Source: an uncultured Oscillospiraceae bacterium | GTDB lineage: Bacteria; Bacillota; Clostridia; Oscillospirales; Ruminococcaceae | Assembly: GCA_900540595.1 (NCBI GenBank) | Contig: UQGL01000033.1 | Span: 1-23,483 of the forward strand | Length of the DNA stretch: 23,483 bases | Direction of reading: 5' to 3' | Shown here: one piece after another, positions 6,826-13,927 of the stretch | Position numbering within the stretch: position 1 is the stretch's first letter | How the letters are laid out: each line of letters starts with the position of its first letter | The notes under the pieces: model-generated | The model's database searches: none | Told to the model about the DNA's origin: nothing | Seen by the model: the letters and a program-made list of their open reading frames with translations, nothing else | Program-made: the position numbers and the translations under genes

Positions 6826-8510
6826 GCAGTTTCCTTTCTTTTCAGCGGCCTGCCGTACAAAAACAGCCCGACAAATGCGTACAGAACCAGCAGCGGGTGT
6901 ACCGTGGCAAGGTACATCGTACTGGTGCCGATGCCGAAGCTGGACACCTCGACAAAGGCGATCATGGCACAGCGCAGCAGCGCCATGCCGAAAATGCCAA
7001 ACAGCAGTAGCCACGGCACGACCGTTTGCGCCGTGCATTTTTTGCGTATCCACGGCAAAAGCTCCGTCAGGTGGAAGAACAGTGCGCACACCACCCCCAC
7101 CGTGAGCAGGATGCTGTACACCCACGCCCACCCCTGCATAACGGCAAAGACCGCCTTTTGATAGAGGCTGTAATAGGGCGTATCCTTGCCGGCCTCGGCA
7201 GCGCTGTTGAAGCTGCAGTGCAGGTAGCCGGACCATGCGGCAAAGTCCTCCTCGGTGCCGATCGAGCGCAGTGCCTCATAGGGCGCACAGCCGCGCAGCC
7301 CTGCCGCATGACAGAGGCCGTTCCATGTTTCGGAAAGGGTCGCGGGGACATATTCCGCCTTGATGGGCTGGCTGGTCGCGGTGCGCTTGCCGGTGCGGCT
7401 GGGCAGGGTGCCCGCGTCACAGGCGGCGTTGATCTTGTCTGCCACGGTCTGCCAATAGTCAGCCGCTGTCTGGGCGTCGGCATAGATGCCCTCAAACTGC
7501 GCGGCGCGGCGGATGGCCCAGTAAAAGCTGCCCGCGCGGTAATCGTCCAGACCCGGGTCGCGGAAGTCGTTTTGCAGCTGGTCGTCCTCCTCCAGCCAGT
7601 AGGCCAGCGGCTCCAGCTCCGGCACGGCCGCGTAGATTTTTGCGCGCGCATCGGCGGGCACCGACAAATACGGCTTGTCTCTGTCTGTATCGACCCGCAT
7701 CATCGCGCCCATGGCGGCGGCGAACGAGCCCTCGGAGAAGTCCGACAGCGCAAAAACGCCGTAGTGCGTGTAGTTGAGGGTGCAGAAGGTCAGCACCCCC
7801 GCGCCGAGCATCAGATATGGGATCATCTGCGCGGCCAGCGCCCTCCAGCGGCGCTTGCCCACAAGCACGACCGCCACGATCACCGTGGCAGCTGCGGCAA
7901 AGGGCAGCAGAAACAGCCCCGCATCCTCGCGGTCAAGGTAGCCGCAGGCAAGGCCCGCGCCCGCCGCAGCCAGCCACGGCCAGAGCGGCGCGGGCTTTTC
8001 CTGCACGGCGCGCAGAGCCATGCCCGCCATGCCCGCAAAAAAGTACAGACAGAGCGCCGGAAAGATATTGTCCCGGTAGACCCGCAGCGTGTAGGACGCC
8101 CAGCTGGACGGCAGGAACGCCAGCACCGCAAAAAGCGCCAGCGTCAGCACACGGCCCTGCTCGGGGTCTTTTTTGCACCACAGCGGCGAAAACGCGAACG
8201 CCGCCGTCAGCGCCGCGCCGCACCAGAGCGCCGCGCCGCTGATCAGATACGGCAGGTGCAGCGCATGCAGCAGCGCCAGCCACACCGGGAAGAACATCGC
8301 CTTGGAGAGGGTCAGATAATCATAGGCCCCCAGCCATTGCCCGGCCGTAATGCTGTTGGCGGCGCGGAACATCAGTTCATCGTCCAGCGGTGCGCCGCCC
8401 ACCCAGATGTACGCCTGCTGAAAGCCCGTCAGCGCCAGACGCAGGCAGACCAGCAGGGCGCAAAGCACCCAGAATGTGCGGCGGGACAGCCGCGGACGGT
8501 TTCGTTTCAT
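6822..8510 (-). CDS. GT-C-like polytopic membrane glycosyltransferase
   Basis: A 562-residue protein with an N-terminal helix (about 12-30) and then an extracytoplasmic-type loop carrying APLDDELMFRA (Asp43, Asp44, Glu45), the acidic pair expected in lipid-sugar-dependent GT-C enzymes. Several more helices (about 70-100, 120-145, 160-225 and 230-255), a large soluble segment (about 260-425) and further helices to the end follow. Such enzymes transfer sugars from undecaprenyl-phosphate carriers on the outer face. Start ATG has AGGAGGAATTTTGCG upstream. Its end overlaps the flavoprotein start (ATGA), and it starts 18 bases after the GT2 gene. It is the natural GtrC-type partner of the GT2 at 8529 and the GtrA at 1455, though family membership is judged from topology and the DDE motif only. 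Confidence 0.7.
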   Translation of the reverse strand: MKRNRPRLSRRTFWVLCALLVCLRLALTGFQQAYIWVGGAPLDDELMFRAANSITAGQWLGAYDYLTLSKAMFFPVWLALLHALHLPYLISGAALWCGAALTAAFAFSPLWCKKDPEQGRVLTLALFAVLAFLPSSWASYTLRVYRDNIFPALCLYFFAGMAGMALRAVQEKPAPLWPWLAAAGAGLACGYLDREDAGLFLLPFAAAATVIVAVVLVGKRRWRALAAQMIPYLMLGAGVLTFCTLNYTHYGVFALSDFSEGSFAAAMGAMMRVDTDRDKPYLSVPADARAKIYAAVPELEPLAYWLEEDDQLQNDFRDPGLDDYRAGSFYWAIRRAAQFEGIYADAQTAADYWQTVADKINAACDAGTLPSRTGKRTATSQPIKAEYVPATLSETWNGLCHAAGLRGCAPYEALRSIGTEEDFAAWSGYLHCSFNSAAEAGKDTPYYSLYQKAVFAVMQGWAWVYSILLTVGVVCALFFHLTELLPWIRKKCTAQTVVPWLLLFGIFGMALLRCAMIAFVEVSSFGIGTSTMYLATVHPLLVLYAFVGLFLYGRPLKRKETA

Positions 8511-8528
8511 CGCAAAATTCCTCCTGCG

Positions 8529-9440
8529 TTATTTCTGCAGCTTTTCAATGCTCTCTACCAGATACTTCTGCTGGCGGAAGTTGAGGTTCAGCAGCAGGCA
8601 GAGGTACTTGACCACGATGGTCAGCACGGCAAACAGCCCTGCAAAGCCCACGGTGATGACAAACATCGTTGTGGTCCAGCCGGCAACCGGGTGGCCCGTG
8701 GCAAAGATGATGAGGGTGTAGACCAACTCGGCCAGCGCCAGCGCCAGCATACAGAGGGTGATCGTCATGCTGGCCTTGAAGCCGAAGTCGGTATACAGCG
8801 CCAGACTGTCCACGGCCAGATTGAAGCGGCCGCCGCCCTTGACGGTCAGCTGGCCGTCAAATTCAAGATCGGTCATCTTCAGGCCGCTGGCCGCGTAGGC
8901 CGCCTTGCGGTAGGGCAGGTGCGCGCTGGAGGCATGAACCCGGTTGATGGCCCGCCGGGTGACGAGGCGGAACGCATCGGTGCGCAGCTGATAGGCGCTT
9001 TGGGAGTTGGCGTTGAACAACTTATAAAACAGGCTGCTGCCGCCGCGCACGGTGCGCGGGCAGACCGACACGATGTCGCTGCCGGTCAGCGCCGTGCGGT
9101 ACGCCTCAAAGATCAGCGATGCCGGGTAGCAAAGCTCGGTGGAGTCAAATTCATACACATAATCGCCGATGGCGGCATCCAGCCCCGCATTCATGGCGTC
9201 CTCAAGCCCATGGAAAAGGCTCATGTGCAGGATCGTAAGCGGGGCGGCCTGCTCGCAGCCCCATTCCCGCAGGCGGGCCACGGTGTCATCGGTACAGGCA
9301 TCATCCACGACCACCAACTCATACTGGGCAAAGTGGGCGTCCAGCTCGGACGCGACCGCGCGGCAGAACGCGACCGCGCGGTCACCGTCATCATGCAGGT
9401 AGATGACCGCCGAAATAAAATTCTTTTCTTTTGTATTCAT
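8529..9440 (-). CDS. GT2 glycosyltransferase with C-terminal membrane anchor (GtrB/DPM synthase-like)
   Basis: 303 residues. The N-terminal two thirds is a GT-A fold: strand ISAVIYLHDD, nucleotide-binding VVVDDACTDDT (Asp46/47) and a DXD-like YEFDSTE (Asp99). Two hydrophobic helices follow (about 222-245 and 255-285) and a short cytoplasmic tail. This architecture is that of polyprenyl-phosphate glycosyltransferases, which load a sugar from a nucleotide donor onto undecaprenyl phosphate. The opening motif is less canonical than in proven GtrB proteins (YLHDDGD in place of the usual PxYNE), so the donor and even activity are uncertain. The ATG overlaps the stop of the FAD oxidoreductase-like gene upstream (ATGA). 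Confidence 0.8.
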   Translation of the reverse strand: MNTKEKNFISAVIYLHDDGDRAVAFCRAVASELDAHFAQYELVVVDDACTDDTVARLREWGCEQAAPLTILHMSLFHGLEDAMNAGLDAAIGDYVYEFDSTELCYPASLIFEAYRTALTGSDIVSVCPRTVRGGSSLFYKLFNANSQSAYQLRTDAFRLVTRRAINRVHASSAHLPYRKAAYAASGLKMTDLEFDGQLTVKGGGRFNLAVDSLALYTDFGFKASMTITLCMLALALAELVYTLIIFATGHPVAGWTTTMFVITVGFAGLFAVLTIVVKYLCLLLNLNFRQQKYLVESIEKLQK

Positions 9441-10555
9441 ACTTCCAGAACCTCGTCCAGATCATACACCGTGTTGATTTTGCCGGACAGCACGCTGACC
9501 AGCTTGGGGGCCTCGTTCATCACGCGGACCACCGTCGGGCGCGAGTCATCGATCTCGCTGGCCTTCAGGATGGGCTTCATGCTGAAAAGGCTGCTGTGGT
9601 AGGCAAAGCCGTATTCTTCCTTCAGATATTTGCGGGCAAGCTGGCTCATGTAGGGCCAGGCGCTGTCCGGCTTGGCCGGGCACTCGTTGCAGTTGTACAG
9701 GCTTCCGGGGGTGCAGCGGCCGCCGCTCTCCTTCTGGCAGGGGAAGGTTGCCACGCTGTCATAGCTTGTCTCATGCGGCGTAAAGGTCACACTGGTCAGG
9801 CTGTGCAGACCGGTCTGGCCGAAGGGCATCAGGCTGAAAAACGGTCCGTCCATGACCGTGATGCCGGTGTTCCGAAGTTTTTCGTCAACAGTACACAAAA
9901 TGATCTCGCATTTTTCGTACTTAATGCCGAAGGGCGGCAGCCCCAGCATGGCATGGATGTCGTTGACGCCCGCGTAGGTCGCGTTGAGCAGGTAGGGCGC
10001 CTCGGCCGTGTACTCCCCTGCTGTGACCCGCCACACGCTGCCGGCCTGCTCGATGCGGTCCGGCCTGCGGCTGTAGAGGATCTCAACATTGGGCAGCGCC
10101 GCCAGCCGCTCCAGAAACCAGCGCTTGAGCACCTGTGCATCGTAGGTGTACTCGGTCGTCAGGAAGGCGCCATCGCACAGGCCGGGGTTAAAGTATTTTT
10201 CCGGCGGCACATCGTCACAGCGTATCTCAGCCGCTGCGCAGAACCGGCGGAACTCCGCCGCGTTCGTCCATGAAAAATGGGCGCTTGTGGCGTACACCTG
10301 ATCAAATTCCGTATGCAGGCAGAAGCCGTAATCGCGGCAGAACCGCTCAAAATAATGGGCGGACTTGATGGCCGTGGAATAGCTGCGCGGATAGTGGTAC
10401 CCCATGTGAACGCGGGCCTGATTGATGTAGGTTGCCCGCATAAAGGGGGCGGGGTCGCGCTCCAGCACCAGCACCCGCTGGCCCGCCGCACCGCATTTCT
10501 GCGCCGCATACAAGCCATACAGTCCCGCGCCGAGGATGATTTTGTCGTAGGTCAT
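9437..10555 (-). CDS. DAO-family FAD-dependent oxidoreductase of a glycan cluster, with a Cys4 segment
   Basis: 372 residues with the FAD-binding GAGLYG (9-14), the acidic end of strand 2 in VLVLERD and NQARVHMGYHYPRS (45-58). These are typical of D-amino-acid-oxidase-fold proteins found in polysaccharide loci, whose substrates are mostly unknown. A second-half strand LLNATYAGVND fits the FAD domain. The unusual part is Cys273, Cys281, Cys289 and Cys292 (CX7CX7CX2C), a spacing that could hold an iron-sulfur cluster or zinc. ATG start with AAAAAAGGAACACGCTCT upstream; it lies 20 bases after the GT2 at 10576 and is coupled by ATGA to the next GT2. It could oxidise a sugar or amino-sugar intermediate; that is inference. 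Confidence 0.75.
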   Translation of the reverse strand: MTYDKIILGAGLYGLYAAQKCGAAGQRVLVLERDPAPFMRATYINQARVHMGYHYPRSYSTAIKSAHYFERFCRDYGFCLHTEFDQVYATSAHFSWTNAAEFRRFCAAAEIRCDDVPPEKYFNPGLCDGAFLTTEYTYDAQVLKRWFLERLAALPNVEILYSRRPDRIEQAGSVWRVTAGEYTAEAPYLLNATYAGVNDIHAMLGLPPFGIKYEKCEIILCTVDEKLRNTGITVMDGPFFSLMPFGQTGLHSLTSVTFTPHETSYDSVATFPCQKESGGRCTPGSLYNCNECPAKPDSAWPYMSQLARKYLKEEYGFAYHSSLFSMKPILKASEIDDSRPTVVRVMNEAPKLVSVLSGKINTVYDLDEVLEV

Positions 10556-10575
10556 AGAGCGTGTTCCTTTTTTCT

Positions 10576-11376
10576 TTACGGATTATACTTCCCTGCAAGG
10601 GCATTGAGGAGGATCTTCATCAGGTCGCTGTTGCCCTTGAAGCCGGTGATCTTGGTGGGGGTCTTGCCGGTGGCCGGGTAGGCGCGGGTCACGGGGACCT
10701 CACAGGCCTTCATACCCAGCTGGGTGGCGCGGATGCTCAGATACGCCAGCAGCTCATACCCGCCAAAGACATCGCGCAGCGGGCGGACATCGGGGTGGGT
10801 CAGATACTCGCGGCTGTAGGCGCGGTAGGCGTTGGTCGTGTCGGTAAACCACTGGTGCGCACCAAGGCTGACAAGCGGTGCATGGACCAGCCGCACGGCG
10901 GCATAGCGCACCGGCGGCGTGTTGATCGCATGGCCGCCGCGGATAAAGCGGCTGCCCTGCACAAGGTCATAGCCTGCCTGCAGCTTGGCGATAAATTCCG
11001 GCACATCCTCGATTGAGTCCTTGTTGTTGCCGTCGATGGTCAGGATGCCCTTGTAGCCGCGGTCCAGCGCAAAATAGATGCCCATGCGCAGCTGTGCGCC
11101 CTGCTTGCCGGGGCCGGTCTTGGTCAGCAGCGTGTTCACATGGTAAAGCTGCAGCGTGTCGTGCTTCATGCTGCCGTCGGTCGAGCCGCCATCGCAGATA
11201 ACGATGTCGCACACGCGGTCGATGCCCGCCGTCTGGGCGCGGCCCAGCTCGGTCAGGATGCGGGCGCCCTCGTTGATGACAGGGATCAGCAGGCAGTAAT
11301 CACTGCGGCGGCCCTCAAACTCGGCGGCGGTAAAATCCGGCACGCCGTTCAGATCTTTGCGCTCATATTCGATCAT
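10576..11376 (-). CDS. GT2 glycosyltransferase, soluble
   Basis: 266 residues in the DPM synthase-like GT2 group: LLIPVINEGARI (29-40), the nucleotide-binding CDGGSTDGS with Asp62, LTIDGNNKDS (Asp115) in place of the common DGDGQ/DxD, and QGSRFIRGGHA. There is no clear C-terminal membrane anchor, unlike the GT2 at 8529. It would transfer a nucleotide sugar to a lipid carrier or growing glycan at the cytoplasmic face. The ATG overlaps the stop of the sugar isomerase gene (ATGA), placing it in the 13091-5608 gene run. Donor and acceptor cannot be told from sequence. Confidence 0.85.
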   Translation of the reverse strand: MIEYERKDLNGVPDFTAAEFEGRRSDYCLLIPVINEGARILTELGRAQTAGIDRVCDIVICDGGSTDGSMKHDTLQLYHVNTLLTKTGPGKQGAQLRMGIYFALDRGYKGILTIDGNNKDSIEDVPEFIAKLQAGYDLVQGSRFIRGGHAINTPPVRYAAVRLVHAPLVSLGAHQWFTDTTNAYRAYSREYLTHPDVRPLRDVFGGYELLAYLSIRATQLGMKACEVPVTRAYPATGKTPTKITGFKGNSDLMKILLNALAGKYNP

Positions 11377-12161
11377 GCGAACACCTCCGCGATATAGTCC
11401 ATCGTGCGGCGAACCGTGTCAAGGTCGGTGCGGGCCATCTCGATCGAGACAAAGCCGCTGTAGCCCACCGCACCCAGCAGCAGTGCCAGCTCCTTATGCT
11501 CGGGGCGGCGCTCGATGGGGGCCAGACCCGGCTCACTGATATGTACATGGCTGACATACTGCATGTCGTCAATAAAGCTCTGCAGCTTTTCGCCCTGCGC
11601 CAGCACGGTGGACAGGTCGAGGTTTACGGACAGGCCGGGATTGTCAAGCCGCTTGACCAGCGCAAAGGCGTCTGCCGTGTTGTTCAGGTAGTTTGTATAC
11701 ATCGGGGGGTTGGCCTCCAGCGCCAGATGCACCCCATACCGCGCCGCAAGGTTGCCAGCCTGCATAAAAAAGGCCTCGGCCGTGGCATCGCTGCCGCCCA
11801 GCGGGCGCATACGGTTTTTGGGGCAGCCGAACACCAGCGAGGGGCAGTTCAGGCTGTGGGCAAACTGGAACGCCTGCGCCGTGTAGTCAAGCAGCGGCTC
11901 GGTGTCGGCGGCGTTGAAGATATTGCCCTGCTGCCCGTACCAGATGCTTTGCAGGCTGGGCACCGAGAAGCCCCAGCGGTTTTTGAGGTAACCGCCGAAC
12001 AAGAGCGCGCTCGTCAGGTTCTCATACGGTGTTTCGGAGAAAATGCGGGTCGGGGCCAGTTCCAGACCGGTAAAGCCTGCCTGCTGCATGGCTGTGTAGA
12101 CCGCCTCGTCATCCTCCTTATGCCATGCAATGTTGGAGATGGAAAGCTGATAGTTCGGCAT
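11373..12161 (-). CDS. Sugar phosphate isomerase/epimerase-like TIM barrel
   Basis: 262 residues of the xylose-isomerase-like / AP endonuclease 2 superfamily. The metal ligands expected for this fold are visible: Glu149 (LALEANPP), Asp182 (VNLDLST), His207 (HVHISEPG) and Glu241 (VSIEMAR). Members epimerise or isomerise keto-sugars using a divalent metal, and in glycan loci probably shape a precursor sugar. The ATG has GGAGGGATTGACCC upstream, the ribosome site lying in the end of the preceding SDR gene, with only three bases between the two genes. The exact substrate is unknown. Confidence 0.8.
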   Translation of the reverse strand: MPNYQLSISNIAWHKEDDEAVYTAMQQAGFTGLELAPTRIFSETPYENLTSALLFGGYLKNRWGFSVPSLQSIWYGQQGNIFNAADTEPLLDYTAQAFQFAHSLNCPSLVFGCPKNRMRPLGGSDATAEAFFMQAGNLAARYGVHLALEANPPMYTNYLNNTADAFALVKRLDNPGLSVNLDLSTVLAQGEKLQSFIDDMQYVSHVHISEPGLAPIERRPEHKELALLLGAVGYSGFVSIEMARTDLDTVRRTMDYIAEVFA

Positions 12162-12164
12162 GGG

Positions 12165-13091
12165 TCAATCCCTCCAGTCGCGCAGAAAGCGCGTAATATC
12201 GTCCAGTTCCTCTTGTTTGGTGCAGAGATACGCCCCGCTGCCGCCCAGCAGCTGCGCATAACGGCTGCGCAGGTCGTAGTCAAACGGCGGCTTGGCCAGC
12301 TCATTGTGCCAGTCGGTTTGCCCGGTGACGGCGGTGTAGACCTCGGCAGCCGAAACCGGCGGCGTGCAGAGGTGCAACATTTTTATGCCTGCGGCGCGGG
12401 CCTTGCCGATGTCGGACCAGAGCCGCCCCAGATCGTAGAACTGGTAGCGGCTGCGGGAATCGGTGAACGCCAGCGCGTTAAAGTCGTTGTGCGCAAAGAA
12501 CTGCTTGAGCGCGGCGCGGTCGGCCGTGCCGTTCAGTTTGTAAAAGCCGTTGTCCGCCAGCGTGTACGCCGTCTTGACAAGGTCGGATTTCGACGCCAGC
12601 TCGGCATATTTCTCCGGGTGCAGCATGGCCGGTGTGATGGTGTGCAGGTCAAAGAGGAAGTTTTTCTTCAGTCCCGCGCCGTAGAGCGCCGGCAGGCGGA
12701 CGATGAGGGCCTCGGGGAAATCCTCGCGCACCCAGTTTTCCAACTGCAGGCGGTTTTTGCCGTAGGCGGGCAGCCCGTCAGGCAGGGGGGTATCGTCCTC
12801 ATATTTGCCGCGGCTGTCCGGCCAGACGGCGATGGAGGAGATCAGCACCAGCTCCTTCGGCGCGATCCTGCGCAGGTTTTCCCGCGCGGCGCGCATCACG
12901 GCAAGGTCTGCCTCCGGGTCCGCGTTGGCCAAAAACATAGCGGCGGGCACCCCGGCGTAGACACAAAGCTCCGGCCGGGTGCCGTACTGCGCGGCAATAT
13001 CGCTGCTGTGGCAGGCCGCGGCAAATGTATGCTTTGCCGCCAGATTGCCCCCCACGAACCCGGTGGAGCCGACAAGCAGATCAACGGACAT
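12165..13091 (-). CDS. Extended SDR: NAD-dependent epimerase/dehydratase-like
   Basis: 308 residues with the Rossmann signature VGSTGFVGG (7-15), a central LISSIAVWPDS (Ser85/86 region) and Tyr110 in AYGKNRLQLE. The usual YxxxK is therefore YxxxR (Arg114), so either the catalytic lysine is replaced or the enzyme is a reductase-like variant of the family. The C-terminal part has LFDLHTITP and a small substrate domain. It is the first gene of the 13091-5608 run, with AAAGGGGAATGAACC before the ATG and a candidate promoter at 13154-13126. It likely modifies a nucleotide sugar; the reaction cannot be named. Confidence 0.8.
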   Translation of the reverse strand: MSVDLLVGSTGFVGGNLAAKHTFAAACHSSDIAAQYGTRPELCVYAGVPAAMFLANADPEADLAVMRAARENLRRIAPKELVLISSIAVWPDSRGKYEDDTPLPDGLPAYGKNRLQLENWVREDFPEALIVRLPALYGAGLKKNFLFDLHTITPAMLHPEKYAELASKSDLVKTAYTLADNGFYKLNGTADRAALKQFFAHNDFNALAFTDSRSRYQFYDLGRLWSDIGKARAAGIKMLHLCTPPVSAAEVYTAVTGQTDWHNELAKPPFDYDLRSRYAQLLGGSGAYLCTKQEELDDITRFLRDWRD

Positions 13092-13125
13092 GGTTCATTC
13101 CCCTTTGCACATTTATACAAAATAC

Positions 13126-13154
13126 ATTATAGCGTATCGCAGAGGAAAAAGCAA
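13126..13154 (-). promoter_or_regulatory. Candidate sigma-A promoter of the glycosyltransferase operon
   Basis: A perfect TATAAT (13131-13126) with TTGCTT (13154-13149) 17 bases upstream on the minus strand. The -35 matches only three of six consensus bases and overlaps the foot of the preceding terminator hairpin. It is placed correctly for the SDR gene at 13091. Confidence 0.55.
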
Positions 13155-13184
13155 CGCCCTGCGCAGAATCGCGCAGGGCGTTGC
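13144..13184 (-). terminator. Rho-independent terminator of the hisF-hisH unit
   Basis: GCAACGCCCTGCGC (13151-13164) pairs perfectly over 14 bases with GCGCAGGGCGTTGC (13171-13184) across a 6-base loop. The minus strand then runs into TTTTTCC. It lies about 96 bases after the hisH stop. Confidence 0.9.
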
Positions 13185-13196
13185 AGATGATTGCAC

Positions 13197-13283
13197 TGTA
13201 GGGGCCGGACATGTCCGGCCCTCCACGGTACGGCAAAAGGGCTTTTACGGGAAAGCCGCGGGCCGGGCATGCCCGGCCCCTAC
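13197..13283. repeat. GTAGGGG-family palindrome, copy E (double, long spacer)
   Basis: Starts TGTAGGGG and ends CCCCTAC. The left stem GGGCCGGACATGTCCGGCCC and right stem GGGCCGGGCATGCCCGGCCC are both perfect 20-base palindromes differing by one compensated pair; the spacer is 38 bases. Its last bases contain the stop codon of hisH (CTA on plus, TAG on minus, 13282-13280). Confidence 0.8.
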
Positions 13284-13927
13284 CGTTCGGCCGACTTCAA
13301 AAACTCCTCAATGATCTTTAGCCCGACCTCGCCCGATTTTTCCGGGTGGAACTGGCAGCCGAGGACGCTGCCGTGGGTGGCGGCGGCGCAGATCTGCCGC
13401 CCGCCGTAGGTCGTGTAGGCCAGACAGTCCGCGTCCTGCAGGGGCTTTGCCTCATAGCTGTGGATGAAATAGCACTCCTCCCCTGCGCGCAGCTGCGCCA
13501 GCGCGGTGCCGGCAAAATCAGCGCGGCCCCCGCCGGGATAGAGCGGCTCCCAGCTGATGTGCGGCACCCGCTGGGGGCAGCCGTCCGCATCGGTACCGGG
13601 GATTTTGACTACCCGGCCGGGGATCAGCCCCAGCCCCTTATGCAGGCCGAATTCCTCCGACTCGTCAAACAGCATCTGCATACCAAGGCAGATACCCAGC
13701 AGCGGCGTACCGGCAGCGGCCTTCTGCCGGATCGGCTCGATCAGGCCCAACTTTTCCAGCCCGGCCATGCCGTCCCGGAACGCCCCGACCCCCGGCAGCA
13801 CCAGCGCATCGGCGCGCAGCACCTCCGCCGGGTCACTCGTCAGCAGCGTTTCCGCCCCGAAGCGTGCAAAGGCATGCTGCACGCTGAGCAGGTTGGACAG
13901 GCCGTAATCCATGATCGTCACCTTCAT
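13280..13927 (-). CDS. hisH: HisH-type glutamine amidotransferase subunit (sugar amidation set)
   Basis: A 215-residue class I glutaminase that would release ammonia for its HisF partner. The catalytic triad is intact: Cys80 in LLGICLGMQ, His194 and Glu196 in QFHPEKSGE; the oxyanion strand is LPGVGAF. The ATG overlaps the hisF TGA (ATGA), so the two subunits are coupled. No other histidine genes are present. With hisF and an N-acetyl-sugar amidotransferase upstream, the set matches the WbpG/HisH2/HisF2 arrangement of amidino-sugar synthesis, in which the ammonia feeds the PP-loop enzyme. Its stop codon is supplied by a GTAGGGG-family repeat. Sequence alone cannot exclude a histidine role, but the partner HisF argues against it. 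Confidence 0.9.
   Translation of the reverse strand: MKVTIMDYGLSNLLSVQHAFARFGAETLLTSDPAEVLRADALVLPGVGAFRDGMAGLEKLGLIEPIRQKAAAGTPLLGICLGMQMLFDESEEFGLHKGLGLIPGRVVKIPGTDADGCPQRVPHISWEPLYPGGGRADFAGTALAQLRAGEECYFIHSYEAKPLQDADCLAYTTYGGRQICAAATHGSVLGCQFHPEKSGEVGLKIIEEFLKSAER

Noticed and set aside
5608..7236. A 542-residue version of the flavoprotein starting at 7236
   Set aside because: The extra N-terminus is an out-of-frame reading of the GT-C gene; ATG 6825 has a ribosome site and begins directly with the FAD motif.
7026..9602. 858-codon open frame on the plus strand opposite the glycosyltransferase genes
   Set aside because: Its translation is Arg/Gln/His/Gly-rich with no domain, while the minus strand encodes recognisable GT-C and GT2 proteins with good ribosome sites and ATGA couplings. 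Long antisense frames are expected in GC-rich genes.
11496..13190. 564-codon plus-strand frame opposite the isomerase and SDR genes
   Set aside because: Antisense shadow; it also runs through the promoter/terminator interval and ends in low-complexity sequence.
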